Made by a program: the position numbers and the translations under genes
In this document: positions 9,189-20,949 of the stretch, in pieces
How positions within the stretch are numbered: the stretch's first letter is position 1
Layout of the letters: each line of letters starts with the position of its first letter
The notes under the pieces: model-generated
Told to the model about the DNA's origin: nothing
Database searches by the model: none
What the model saw: the letters and a program-made list of their open reading frames with translations, nothing else
Assembly (NCBI GenBank): GCA_021397835.1
Contig: JAJFZO010000049.1
Coordinates: 2,423,001 to 2,487,000, forward strand
From: Moringa oleifera
Lineage: Eukaryota; Streptophyta; Magnoliopsida; Brassicales; Moringaceae
Direction: 5' to 3'
Length of the DNA: 64,000 nucleotides

Positions 9189-11633
9189 TTAAGATCCACC
9201 AATTTCTTCGTTGCTTCGGAGGCCTGCTCAATTCCAGGGCAAAATGAGATCACACAGAAGAAGAAACAAGAATGTGTAACAATTCAACAACCTATTCTCA
9301 AACAGAAGAAGTATGGCGGAGAACCAAACTAATTCAGGGGGAAAAAGAAGGAAGTTCAAATACAGAGAACCAAGCCATTTCCGGGGAAAAAGAAAGATAT
9401 CTGAACTATATGCGATGCAGAATGTCCCACCAAATTGATACCATTTGGAGCATATAAGTGGAGCTGTGGCGAGATAAGTCAATACCTAATCAGGGAGTGT
9501 AAGAACCATTTACACACATAGATTGCCAAAATGGGGACTGTCTATCTCAATTAATTGCCTAAGCAGTCAAAATCAAATGAAAAAATAGTATATCATAGCA
9601 TGAAACACCACTGAGATGCTTGCAGTGTAGTAAATCTTAAGGTATCGGTTTTTCTACAGAGATTATACAGACACCCAAAAGAAGCCTCAGAGGAAGTTGA
9701 CTTCAGTTACATGGCCTTTATTTTTGAGCTATTTCTACATTCACAAATCTAGATCACATAAAATGCACGCTTAGATGTTCCCAGGAAACTACTAATCTCG
9801 TTGCACGAACCTCCGTAAGGAGTGAGAGAAATGGTGTGGCAGAAATTTACCTGAAGAGCTCTTGCTCCAGATGGCCTGACCGTCTATACCAGTGAGGTGC
9901 TTATCATCAAGGCGTTTCCATGTTTTGATTGATTTGACAGCTCCCCATTCTCCTTTGGCTGTTTTCTCCAATTGAGCCACCACTACCCTCGTTCTTCTTG
10001 CCCATCCAGCCTTTCCATAAGCATGGTATCCAAAACCCCCACCATAACAAAGATGTATACCAGTTAGCTGACCACAGAAGTCATTGACGTGATCATGGCC
10101 TGTAAAAACAGCTTTCACATCACCTGCTGCTACCATGGTTGTGAAGAAACCTGAGTTTATAGAAGCTGAGCTAATTCCTTCTTGTCTCACACCAGTGAAG
10201 TTTGATGAGTCAAAACTTGCGAATTCAGGCAATGGAATGTGAAAATATGCAAGCCCAGGTGCAGGTCCTTTTTGAGCATTCGGCTTCCTCATGTATGCCC
10301 TCTGCATTATGAAATGAAACGATTAACTGAAAGATTATCATAATAACAAAACTCAAGATCAAGAGGGATAAATAAGCATAATAATTCTTACATAACCCAC
10401 GAGAGCACCTCTCTGGAGTTGCATTTGAGGTAAAAATTGCAGAAATGGCTAATGAAAAGTGATTAAAGAAGTATGCAGGAGTGAATAAATCCAACAAGTT
10501 TAGTACCCGAAGCCTTGCAGAAGTGCGTTCAAACCAAAATTGTTGAGAAGGTTTAATCCACCCATAGCCAGGTATAGAGGCAACTGTGGAGTAATCTCCA
10601 CTATCAAGGAAGTAGAGATTGAGAACTGATTTGTTTTCAAAATGAGTACCTTGAACCCCGCCTACCTCCAGATTGTAGTTACCAAACCCATCAATAACAT
10701 GTACTTCAGGTGGATTGACTCTGGACAATGTGTTCTTCAATCCAACGATATGTTTCATGACCTCTTCCCTTGAGAGTGAGGATTCCTGGTCATGGTTCCC
10801 TAAGACTGCAACCCATGGGATATTCGAGGCAATTGCAGGGGCAAACGCAGCATTCAAAGATTTTGCTCCATCAATGGCATCAAATCCAAAGATATTATCC
10901 CCTGTGCACATGGCAGATAGAGATTTACCCAAATAAACTTAGATTGCGCCAAAGTTGAATTTAATTCAATAAGAGGAGCTTCAAACTTGAAGCTCATCAG
11001 GCAGAAGATTTGGTTATTAGATCACAGGATTTTCGCCTCACATGCAAGAGTCACGGATGTTATTAACATTTCAGAAAAAAACTAGTCCAGCAATCAAATT
11101 CTCAAATATAATAACATGACTCTCTTCTCTCTCTCTCTCTCTCTCTCAGGGACACCACCAAGTTTCATAACACTCCTTGGGATTACTATGGCAAATATCT
11201 TTTCTGAAAAGGGAATCAAGAACAGAAGTACTGAACATAGATGATACTGAAAGGAGAGATAAGTGTTTGATCAAATGGAGCTTTGAAACACTAATTTGTG
11301 ACTGATAATGAGAAATTAAGATAAAAGAGTGAAGATTACAAGAGAACAAGAGTTACCGGTGAAGACGATGAGATGGGGCTTCTCGGCAAGGATCATGCGC
11401 TCCAAGAAGATGGTGGTGTTGAGGTCCGAGCAATGTTTCATCTGACCAGGCAACACGTCCAAGCACGGACTCGCCTTGCCTTCGGCGTAATGCATGTCCG
11501 CCACCTGCAGTATCTTGAACTCCCCGTTTCGACCGAACCGCAGCTTCCGTTGCCCGGCCAATCCAAAGATCGGCGCAAAACAGAGCCAAACTATCAGAAC
11601 AGAAACACAGAGCTCCGTCGCGTTATGCGCCAT
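9189..11633 (-). CDS. Probable (inactive) purple acid phosphatase, PAP14/28/29 clade
   Basis: Proposed exons: 11633-11357, 10901-10507, 10301-9851 and 9223-9189, giving 385 aa, close to the roughly 390 aa of Arabidopsis PAP29. A signal-peptide-like stretch (CVSVLIVWLCFAPIFGLA) comes first, then the metallophosphoesterase core: FKILQVADMHYAEG, VFTGDNIFG, WVAVLGNHDQES, GLAYFHIPLPEF, and VFTGHDHVNDFCG. The GDN motif lacks the tyrosine of the classical GDXXY, the reason relatives are labelled probable inactive. Expected role is a secreted or vacuolar phosphatase-like protein. An in-frame ATG at 11705 would add 24 residues. Exon 3 can also be read through its TCAG|GTAAAT donor to a stop at 9792. 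I prefer the spliced form because the short last exon (ending EEIGGS) is in phase, of expected length and followed by AATAAA. Next to the DUF1295 gene as At2g46880 is to At2g46890. Confidence 0.85.
11120..11148. repeat. (TC)n microsatellite in phosphatase intron 1
   Basis: About 29 bp of TC/CT repeat within the 455-nt first intron of the purple acid phosphatase gene. Confidence 0.9.
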
Positions 11634-11705
11634 AGCTGCTCTGCTCCCTGCTAAAGTTGAAAGCACGGCTGCCTTCAAAACCCTATCTGCTATAGGCGGC
11701 TTCAA

Positions 11706-12655
11706 GAGAGCCTCTCTTTATTGACTAGTACCACTAGCACCAGAAAGTTCTAATTCGTAGTCTATATGTGTATGGTGGAATGTTGGCTTAACGTGTTTAA
11801 TGCGATGAGGACTGACGATAACCCCCAGTAACTAGGGTTTCTCTCGTCAAGAGGAGGAATCACAACTAGACTTGAAACAACAAGACAAGCAACACGGATC
11901 ACAGACGACCCTTTTATCTCTTTGTCTCGATTAATCAAATATTTATTAAGATGCTACAGGGAAGCATGGATATTCCTGAAAACGAGCTCTTATCATGAAG
12001 AATCCCACGCGTTCTTGGTTCATTGATATCGCCACCCACTTGCCCATGAACATGATTTCTTATTAAAGCTAATCAAAGTCCTCTTGACTGGGCGGCAGGA
12101 AACCATTTGAGTTCATTCCCACTACCCATCTATTCAACAAATACCAGAGCCTGTAGTTTTTTTTAATGAAAGCAAAGTGTGCTTTCATTTCATTTTCCCC
12201 AGTTGCCCGGCCAATGGGTTCTCCGAAAGTGGACTATTTGTGTCCACATTTGCCATTCAAAATAGGCAACTTCCAATAATAACTTGCGTCCATTATTGTT
12301 TGACGAGGTTTGCTTTAACAATGTCCCTGTCAAAAAATGAAGACAATAAGAGTTTAAGACAAGCCCTTGACACCATCTATGGGTACAGTTTAGCAGCTGC
12401 CTGCAACTTCCCTGATTAAAATCCAAGAAAACTGCAAATTTAATACAGAACAAAATTAGGCAAAGAATGGCTCCCTTTGAGGAATCCGCTGGCTATATGC
12501 AGCATAAACCTAATGAATTTCTTCTGTTCGGTAAGTGCTCAATGTTGAATAAGAAAACGCAAATGCGAAGCTGAAATGCTCTCTCTCTCTCCTAAATTTG
12601 AACGGAAGATGAACAAATCCGTGACTTATTGCGAGCTAATTTGGTTGCGTTCAAA
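11706..12655. other. Intergenic, phosphatase promoter side
   Basis: Upstream of the phosphatase gene (minus). Contains its presumed promoter and about 700 bp with short unconvincing frames (for example 12177-12419). No repeat or known gene recognised before the solo LTR. Confidence 0.55.
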
Positions 12656-13176
12656 TAAAGTGTTGAGTATGTGTGGAGACTTATCCACAAAAGGGTTTAT
12701 ATTTATCTGAAAAGATATATATTTATCTGAGATGGCATATACTTATCTGAAAGGATATATATGCTTATCTAAAAAGAAATATACTCATCCAAAGAGTATA
12801 TACTCATCAAAAAGGATATCTTGAGATTCTCACACATCTATCTTTTAGGCTTTGGGCTCTACTATATAAATGGGGGGCTTCTACCCATGTATACATCACA
12901 ACAGAGAGAGTGAGTAAGAGTCCTAGGGTTTTATTCTAGTAGAGTGAGGGCTAGGAAAACGGTTATCTCTCTTGTAATCTATTTTCATAGTGAAAGGGTT
13001 TCCTGCAGTGGCTGCAAAGTGGATGTAACTCTCAATTGAGGGTGAACCACTATAAATCTTGTGTCCCTGTGATTGTTTACTTTCTTCTTGCTTTTATTAT
13101 TGTTGCTTTCAGGTTATAGGGATTTGATATTTGATCCATCAACTAAGGATCTGGTTGTCAAATTCCCAACATAAAG
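12656..13176 (+). mobile_element. Solo LTR with 5-bp target-site duplication TAAAG
   Basis: The 511-bp sequence 12661-13171 begins TGTTG and ends CAACA, a classic 5-bp terminal inverted repeat. It is flanked by TAAAG on both sides (12656-12660, 13172-13176). It carries a TATA box at 12864-12870, followed by a plausible start and R region, so plus is the sense orientation. The first part holds degenerate short tandem units around TTATCTGA (about 12695-12810), probably enhancer repeats in the U3 region. No internal retrotransposon sequence adjoins it, so it is the product of recombination between two LTRs. Superfamily cannot be told from one LTR; copia is more likely from length and ends. Confidence 0.92.
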
Positions 13177-14027
13177 AACAAAAACAGATGATGGGTTTCT
13201 GTCATTCTGATTCTCTTGTGATTTGATGAATTTTTCCAATGTTATCAGGAGGAGAGGCAGCTATTCCCTCCGTGAACTCTTGGGTCTTTCATGAGAAGAA
13301 CATAAGGACAAGTTATCTCATCTCCTTGCCTTAGTTTAAAGGCCAAAACAGAGCTTAGATAACATTCATATCTAACTTATCTGCAGTTATGATCTGTGAA
13401 ATATGTCTTCATTGGTGACATGATCTGCATTGTTGTCTGACAAGTTCATGTTTCGCTTTGTTTACAGACAAGGAGATGAGTCTGTTTTCCCACCTCTCTA
13501 GCTACTTCCACATACCTGCACAAGAATGCTCAGCAATTGGTGTTTTTCACTCTAAGAGATACTACACTATCAAATATTGAAACTCCCTTTTTCTGGATTC
13601 AAAGGCACAGAAAGGAGTTAGCACCATCTGCAACTCATCCGTCATGTTGCTGTATTCCATGAAGATCTCATGGATTCTGCAACCAAATCTTTTGATTCTC
13701 TGTTCATGTAGTTACGAACTTGTATTTTAAATTTCAGATATATTCTTCTTTTCACCAAATACAGGGATTCCACATTTCTATGCATTACAAAGATTCAGAA
13801 AAATTGCAAAGGGGAAATCTGATTGAATACGCAGAAAGCATTCACAATTTTTATACAGTTATCCATTTGACAAGAGGCATAAACAACATGCAGGCTTCTT
13901 TCAAATCAACAACATGAGTACATGAACATGAACAGAAGATATCAAGACAGGAACAGAAAAGATATAGATGATCCAGATTAAAGCAAAGTCTCAGAAGTTT
14001 GACAGTGACACTGAAACAAGTAACATA
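13177..14027. other. Intergenic, no gene seen
   Basis: About 850 bp between the solo LTR and the DUF1295 stop codon. It includes the DUF1295 3' untranslated region; nothing else supported. Confidence 0.55.
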
Positions 14028-15275
14028 TCAGGTGGTCTTATCTTTAACTGCAAATGCAGATGACCTGAACCAGGGTATCCACACAGATGTTGTCTTCTGA
14101 TATAGCCTGTATGCTTCAGCTCTGTACTCTTGTTTCAACATCCGCCGTTCAACGAGCACAGTTACGTAAGCTAAGCACAAACTGTTGATGAATGATCCAA
14201 TAAAGGTCCATCCATGCCCCAAATTCCATGCAAACATAACCAGTCCCCACCACCACAACTGCTCCCCAAAGTAGTTAGGGTGCCGTGAGTACTGCCATAG
14301 GCCCCTATCAAGATTAGGTACTGCTGGCTTTCCAAGATGTTTTAGCTTGCTGTTTTTAGTCACAAATTCGTCGAGCTGTGTGTCAGAGTAGTATGCTATG
14401 ACAATGCCACTCAAACAAACTGCCATAGCAACAAAATCCCAGATGTTCAATGGCTTATCAACGAAATGAACAGCATATAATGGGAGACAGACACCAATCA
14501 GGAAAACCTGCATATTTGAAACAGAGACAAACAAAAAAAGAAAGCTCACAAGTTTAGCAATACAGAGAGACTCTTTCAGGCAATTCATCGAGCAGTTAGA
14601 TTCAATTCTATGTTCAGTCCTTTTAGCCTCAACTAACTCTGGAATTTGGCAGTGAGAAAAGAAAGAAAGAGGTCAGATTACCTGCTGTGAAACATAGACG
14701 GCAAAAAATGAGACCCACCACCAGTGTTTGCCATATTGTTGACGCATATCAGTGAACCTCCAGTCCTCCCTGGCACCCCACTGCCACTTTTCACGCCTGA
14801 AATAGTTATGGGTGAGCCTGATACTCCACACCCATGTCAACACGATCACAATCATGGACCTCCACCGGTTAGACTGCGCCAAAGGATGCGTTGCATAGTA
14901 GTGAACAAGCATCACCGGTATCACAGTCCAATACAAATCTATCATCTGCAAGCAACCGAAGACAACATTCATTAAAATGGAGAAGAAGAAAATAAAAGAA
15001 CTAGAATCAGGGGACATATAATAAGTAATATTGACCCAGTGGCTGCACTGGATTTGACCGATGATCCAGAAGAGCACATTGACATTGAAGAAGAAGAGGA
15101 CGTTGGCTAAGACAAGAGGGTGGTAATAGCACCACGAAAAAAGAGAAGAAAGAAGGCTGCTTTCACCGTCGGGAGAGTACTGATGGCTTAGGAAGTAGAG
15201 ATACAATAGTACCGATGGAATAGGCGCAAGCAATGCAATCACAGCATTCTTCATGTTACCAGCCATTCCGTGCAC
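14028..15275 (-). CDS. DUF1295 (steroid 5-alpha-reductase C-terminal-like) membrane protein
   Basis: Three exons: 15275-15036, 14945-14682 and 14507-14028, all phase 0, encoding about 327 aa. At least six hydrophobic segments indicate an integral membrane protein. Hallmarks of DUF1295 are present: WTWVWSIRLTHNYFRREKW-like text in exon 2 (TWVWSIRLTHNYFRR, KWQWGAREDWRF), and in exon 3 the LWQYSRHPNYFGEQLWWWG motif, shared with steroid 5-alpha-reductases and isoprenylcysteine methyltransferases, where it contributes to cofactor binding. The plant enzyme's substrate is not established; a lipid or sterol reductase role is inference. Translation could also begin at the ATGs at 15266 or 15254. Strong match to the At2g46890/At1g73650 type. 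Confidence 0.93.
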
Positions 15276-16781
15276 GCTCTTTGATGTTTTCCTTGTGTGT
15301 AGCTAGTAACCGAAGAAGGAGGCCTATTTTTATAGTGTAGCCATTTGTGTTGCAAGTACCGAAAGTAAAAGACTGGAGCCCATTGTGAATAAGAACAGTG
15401 CGGCTCTCTCTGCTGCACGGTGGATGTGGTCGTCCACAGCCTATCACCACCTACGACTCCTAATCATGATTAGGGCCTACTCTGCATGCACTGCCAGTTA
15501 ATCATCGGATTAGATATTCCCATCATTTAAGGAAAATTTAACTTCAAATCTCTTCAGCTATTGTTCCCTCCCATTTTCTGCTGTCTTTAATGGTTATATC
15601 TTTAAGGTAGATGACATCTTTGATACCAAAAGTCTGCTTAATAAGCATCCGCAGCAAAATTTAGAATTCCAATTGCCAGAAGCACCAAATCCATTAGGAA
15701 TTTTTGCTTTTTTGGCCAGCAAGTAATTGTGAGTTCTCTATTATTGTTGAAGAGTCATTTCCTTACTGTCCATCCCTGTTATTTGCTACAAAAGAAGTTC
15801 AGAATCTGTCTTTCTTATCTTCAACAATGATGGGCATGAAGGATAGGTTAATACCTGCTTGTGACCAAAACTATAAAAGAATAACAAAGGTGATGGTTGC
15901 TGCAGTAGAAGTTGACTGCAGTTGACTGGTTAACTAGTTAGCAATGATCATCAAGCTGTGTGTGTAATGATGTGTTGCAGCCTATAGTGGTGTGCTTAAT
16001 GATGCTCTCCAATCCATTCACATGGGAAGCAAAAGGATATATTTTCTCATGCTAGGGTCCCCACTCTCAGCCCTCTCTTCCTCTTCTTCTGGACCTGGCA
16101 AATCTCCCCGCAATCTATGCATCGAGAAAGCAAAGCACGAATTTTGTGTTGCAGCCACGCCTGGCGTGGGAGGGGCCATGATCACCACCGAATGTGCTAC
16201 TCTCCACACTTTGCCAGCTTAAAGAACACTCGAGGGTCCACAGAAGAGGAATGGTATAAATGGGGGAATAGGTTCGAATTGAGCATGCTTGGGTCGCCTG
16301 AAGAAATTTCAGTTTCTCACACGTGACGCATGTAAGGATGATTTTGGGTCATTTTGACGTTTCCGTGATAGACAAAAACAAGCTGGAGTCAGGATGGGAA
16401 ACAATTATCACTGTATCAAGACACCACTGATTTTGATCCAGATTGGCCCATAAGAGCAGTTCCCGAAAGTAGTGTAGCTCCCAGAAGATTAGTGCAGAAG
16501 AAATTACAAAAGTAAATTGAGAAAGAGCATGGGACAATCATTTGATCAGATAAAGAAATTTATTCTCTAATAGTCCCAACAACAACAATAATGTTCATTG
16601 TTTATCAAAGACAAGCTTATACCACCTATTACGAGGATTGTGCAAATAAAAACTACAGTAGACTAACAAGTGAAAACTGAACTTCAAAATTTAAGGTGTC
16701 AAAAGGAAAAGAATACAATCAACAAAGCACCACCAAATGCAAAAAAGGAACGTGCAGTTGTTTAAACCCCCTTTGCAACTC
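15276..16781. other. Intergenic between DUF1295 and Toc34 genes
   Basis: About 1.5 kb holding the DUF1295 promoter and Toc34 3' untranslated region. Short frames around 15990-16220 overlap on both strands, lack family resemblance and were not accepted. Confidence 0.6.
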
Positions 16782-18336
16782 TCACAAAGGCCTGCCACTG
16801 TTTGCAATGTCATTTCTGATTGCCCGTTGAATCATTTTGACAATAAAATACTGCAGCAGGTGAAGTTAATCAAAAAGGAAACTGGTTATATTTCAAAATT
16901 ATTTAATAGAGAACTCAAGTTACAAAACTCCATAAACTATACCTGAACCCCAATAATTAGTGGGATCAACATCTTTCCTTTGTCATTTGAGTCAGACCCA
17001 TTGATCAATTTGTCGTCAACTAAAATAGCTTTGCTCCTATCTTTCGCTTTACCAGCGATTGCTTTGAACAAGTTTGGAATGCAAGCATCACCATTTGGAA
17101 GAACCTGCATCCAAACAAAACAGTTTGAGATTAATGGCTTCAAATAGATAGATCATTACAAGTTGATTGCACAGAAAACAAACCTTTTCATCATTCTCAT
17201 TTTTACTGCACCTCCCACTATTCTCAACCAAAACAACTGGAACTGCAGAACCCTACAAGCACAAAACATAAGCATACTAAGCAAAACAAGCAATATGTTT
17301 TACTTGTATGTCCATAAAATGCCAGATGGACATTCTGGACTCTGCAACTTAACGTTTCTTAGTTTTAGCAAGATAATTAACAAAATTCTTTGTTAGACAA
17401 TGTTTATCATCTTCTGTCCATTCTAGACAACAGAATGTGGACATAGAACATAAATTTTCCAAAGAGAGTAAGTCTTGCCTTCCACCAATCACATGCTGCC
17501 TTCACTCATCAATTGTCAACAATGGATATTAGAAATACTGTATCCATACAAAAATGTAATCAAATTTCTGTTTGCACTAAAGGAACAATTTATGAAAGAA
17601 AAAACAAAAGTAATTGCAAAGAAAGGGAACACTCAACTTAAATTTGGTTTCTCCTTTAATTTTTCTTTTTTTAAAGGGCAAGGAGGGGTGGCAGCAAGGT
17701 GCAAGGGTTACCAGAATCAGTTTAAAATTATGTCAGAAGACATTGAATCAGAGAATAAAGCAGGCTACACAGCAATGATTAACTCCACAGAATGCTTCAA
17801 CAACGACCAATTTTGTTGGTGATTTGATTTAGTTATACATCCACATGCAGCATCAATTTTCCTCGGACATTTTACAGTCACACTTACTAAATTAACCAAA
17901 TAATAGCTTGATAAAGTAAACTGGTTAACTTTTTTTTAAATAAAAGGGAAACAGAATTAAGTACCGTCATTAAAGCAAGAAAAGAGATTTATTATATCAA
18001 TCAAATAAATAAAAATATTGCAGAGAGAGGATGACCAGAGACATAGAGGAAAAATATGCAGCTTTCGTATGCCTAGGATTAAATGTAAGCCCAATAATCC
18101 CGATAAATTCTTTAAGCTTCAAGGAGGGTTGAAAGATTAGGCGCTTCTTCCCTTAATAAATTACCATCTTGCTCATCAATCCTCTCACTTTTGCACTCAC
18201 ATAATGAATCTTATACTTCAAAGTCGATATTCATAACAATTGTGAACTTCTGTTTCAACTTCTACCTATTCTGCCCCTGAAGAAACCCATAAACCGTATC
18301 CAATATTACAATCCATTTCTTCAAAACCAAAGCAAA

Positions 18337-18368
<32 letters not shown>

Positions 18369-20119
18369 AAAGGCTACGATCCTCTAAAAGGCAAATGAAT
18401 GCCAATAAAATCCATGATTCTGTTCAACACCCAAACAACGTCTCATCTAACCATGTACTGTCTCTTATCCAACTTCGGCTGAAGTTAGGTTATTAATCCT
18501 TATTCATTGATGGCTCAATGCCATCCCAAACAACCAAATTGTTACATAATCGAGTATCTAAACTATCAGTGGGTACTGATACCACTATTGCCTTCCTCTA
18601 AGACCCTGAAAAATCCTTCATTCCATATTCCCTCAATCTCTCATTCACTCAAAGACTCGGTGGTAAACTAACTTCGAGTTTAAAGGATCTTTCACGTGTT
18701 GATAAGTTCAATATCTAACAGCATTGTAGTTCAACACCCAAAAAATAAAAAATAAAAAATAAAATAAAAGGGGAGAACCCAAAGCAAAATAACAAGTTAA
18801 TGAATAGTTGATCCACATTTAGCGTAAGCACTGCCATACACTAACATCTCATTTAAACTCAATTGCTCCTCATTTTCATGAGAATCTGCAAATACAATCA
18901 AAGGAAAAACAGAAGGAAAACTACCTGTTTTGTACAATTATTACATACCTCGTGACTTCTCCACTCTTAATAACAAACCACCTCTACATTATTTAGAAAG
19001 AATCACTATAAAAAGCAGATCTCAAGTAAAAGATATTTGGCCCGTCTGGTGAAAGCAATATCCAAATAATACTCCTTGTTAACCAGTCCAAGTTTCTGCT
19101 GACTGAATTCAATCTACTTCAGTACAGAAACATTGTAACCATTAAGCAGTTGGAAAGGAATAATCTACCTCAAAATCTTGTTTCCTAATCCGTCCCCCAA
19201 CACGAATGGTCTTTAGGAGAGCCTCTGATCTTTTAGAGAAAAAGACATCATAGTTCAGCTCATCCGGTGGGCAGAGCTGGGCATGAGTGAGGACAAGCAA
19301 ACTTCTACACCATATTTCCTTTCCAAAGCTTTGGGTGATAGCTCTAACAACCTGCTTATCCAGGTCATCAACTCTATATGCATCCAAACGGTCAACAAAG
19401 AGCATGACATCTATGGTCTTATTCAAAAGGAACCTGCACGAAAAGAAACATTCATAACTAAATTGAAATTTTCATACACTATGAAGTTAACATGACAACA
19501 CAAAATTTAAAAACTTCAAATCTGTAATGCAATAACATCTAAGGGACAACACAGCAACTTGAAGCAAGGCCATTAAGTTCAAATATTAACCCTTTTATGA
19601 ACTCAAGTGCTTGATAATTCACATATCCACCCTCCACAAGTGCAGGAGTGTCAATGATGTTTATTGTAAACCCTTCTCGGGTGCGTGAAACCATTACAGG
19701 TCTCCGCGACTCTGCCTGCAAATGAAACATCACAAGAATTCAAGTTTTAAGTGAAAAAAACAGAGTTACAGTCCTCACAGCCACCAGCACAACAATTCAA
19801 AGGAATAACTGAACAAATGAAAGCAGTATGTGCCTGAAAAGTATTGACTTTGAGCACTTGTTCCCCAATAAGAGAATTGACAGTTGAAGATTTCCCAATG
19901 CCACCTTTGCCCATAACAAGAATGGTCAAAGAATTCACATTCTGCAATTACAACAGTCATATCAAGGTCATAGTTAACAGCATATAACACAGTTAGTATC
20001 AAGGTACATGGAGAGATGATGACCTCCTGCTTCAATCCGGCAAACAATTCAATGAGCTTGACCTGAGTGGCACTAGGGAACTGCTGAAACCCGACCCATT
20101 CACGAACGAGAGACCCCAT
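16782..20119 (-). CDS. TOC34: Translocase of chloroplast 34 (Toc33/34 GTPase receptor)
   Basis: Seven exons: 20119-20024, 19941-19834, 19715-19591, 19433-19169, 17252-17184, 17104-16943 and 16850-16782, 894 nt, 297 aa. The protein is the outer-envelope GTPase receptor that binds preprotein transit peptides with Toc159 and Toc75. GTPase motifs are clear: G1 MGKGGIGKSSTVNSL (residues about 43-57), G3 NIIDTPALVEGGYVN, and LVLTHAQLCPP. A C-terminal membrane anchor spans the last two exons (MLIPLIIGVQYFIV). G3 has DTPA where Arabidopsis has DTPG. Exon 2 ends at a GC donor (CAG|GCACAT), the only way to keep frame. The stop TGA replaces the Trp codon expected in the tail motif PxWE, making the tail about 14 residues short. 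Intron 4 is 1.9 kb with an AAAG repeat. Divergent from TCF25. Confidence 0.94.
18335..18371. repeat. (AAAG)n microsatellite in Toc34 intron 4
   Basis: About nine consecutive AAAG units. The same intron also has an A-rich AAAAAT-type run near 18738-18770. Confidence 0.95.
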
Positions 20120-20949
20120 TGAGTGATTGTCCTCCGAACTTCTAGCACAAAATCTCAAATTAGTAACTGGACAATAATAACAATTCCCTAGCCAACACAA
20201 CAGGCTGCCAAAAGAAATTCAAGTAAGTAAATGCAAAAAACAAACCCTACCAAAAGTTAGATTCCCGAGTACGATAAACCCTAAACCCTTGAAAATGAAT
20301 ATCAAGAACAATAGTAATACAATAAAATCGGAAGTCAAATGCAGGTAAGCAGATGATAATGCTACAAAATAGTTTTACAAACCTTTAATCTCTTTGCCAG
20401 TTGATGTGCTATCTCGATTCTTCTTCCTTCCAGTGTTTTGCTGCCACAGCAGGAGGGAAACGGCCTTATCAGTTTGGTTCTTTCTTTTGTTTTCTCTTTA
20501 GCATTTCCTCTTTATTCTTTTTTTCGTTTTCTAAAATTGCTCTTCTTTTCGGATTATCTGTCCGCTTTATCTCGCGGGTTTCCCTTATAAAAATAAAATA
20601 TCCCCATGGCCTCTGTGGCAAGGAAAAGAAGAAAGAGTAACGAAGGAACGATGTCGTTCTGGTGGAGGAGGTCCATTTGATCGTGGGGCCCCAAAGCATA
20701 AACGCCGCCAAGAGCTGTGAGCCATAATATGTTAGCGGCGACGAGAGCAATCGGCACCGCCCCATTTACCTTGTTCAGGAGGATATTCTATCCGTCAATT
20801 TATTTTCCATTTAAATTGTTCGTTATATGAAATCATTTTTGTAGATACTAAATACATCGTGAAATCAGCTAGGGTTGATTGGTTTAGCTGCTTCTTTTTC
20901 TTAAAGATTGTTTGAATCAGATTTTAAAGGGGGAAGAAATAGATAGAAG
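20120..20949. promoter_or_regulatory. Shared promoter region of TOC34 and TCF25 with telo-box motifs
   Basis: The 830 bp between the divergent start codons must hold both promoters. A telo-box (AAACCCTAAACCC) lies at 20276-20288 and a partial one (AAACCCTA) at 20242-20249. On the minus strand a plausible 5' leader intron runs from a donor near 20384 (AAAG|GTTTG) to just above the TOC34 ATG. A 67-residue minus-strand frame at 20554-20757 encodes hydrophobic sequence, but I see no support for it as a gene. Confidence 0.6.

Noticed and set aside
9792..9850. C terminus GKFLPHHFSHSLRRFVQRD of the phosphatase as the true end
   Set aside because: It begins at a good splice donor and does not resemble family C termini; a better in-phase last exon lies downstream.
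15992..16326. Overlapping short frames on both strands
   Set aside because: Mutually overlapping, Ser-rich, without recognisable domains; probably non-coding.
17475..17822. 115-codon plus-strand frame inside TOC34 intron 4
   Set aside because: No family resemblance, low-complexity composition and no splice or promoter support; consistent with chance in a long intron.
20554..20757. Small hydrophobic 67-residue minus-strand protein between TOC34 and TCF25
   Set aside because: Lies in the shared promoter, overlaps another open frame and has no recognised homologue.
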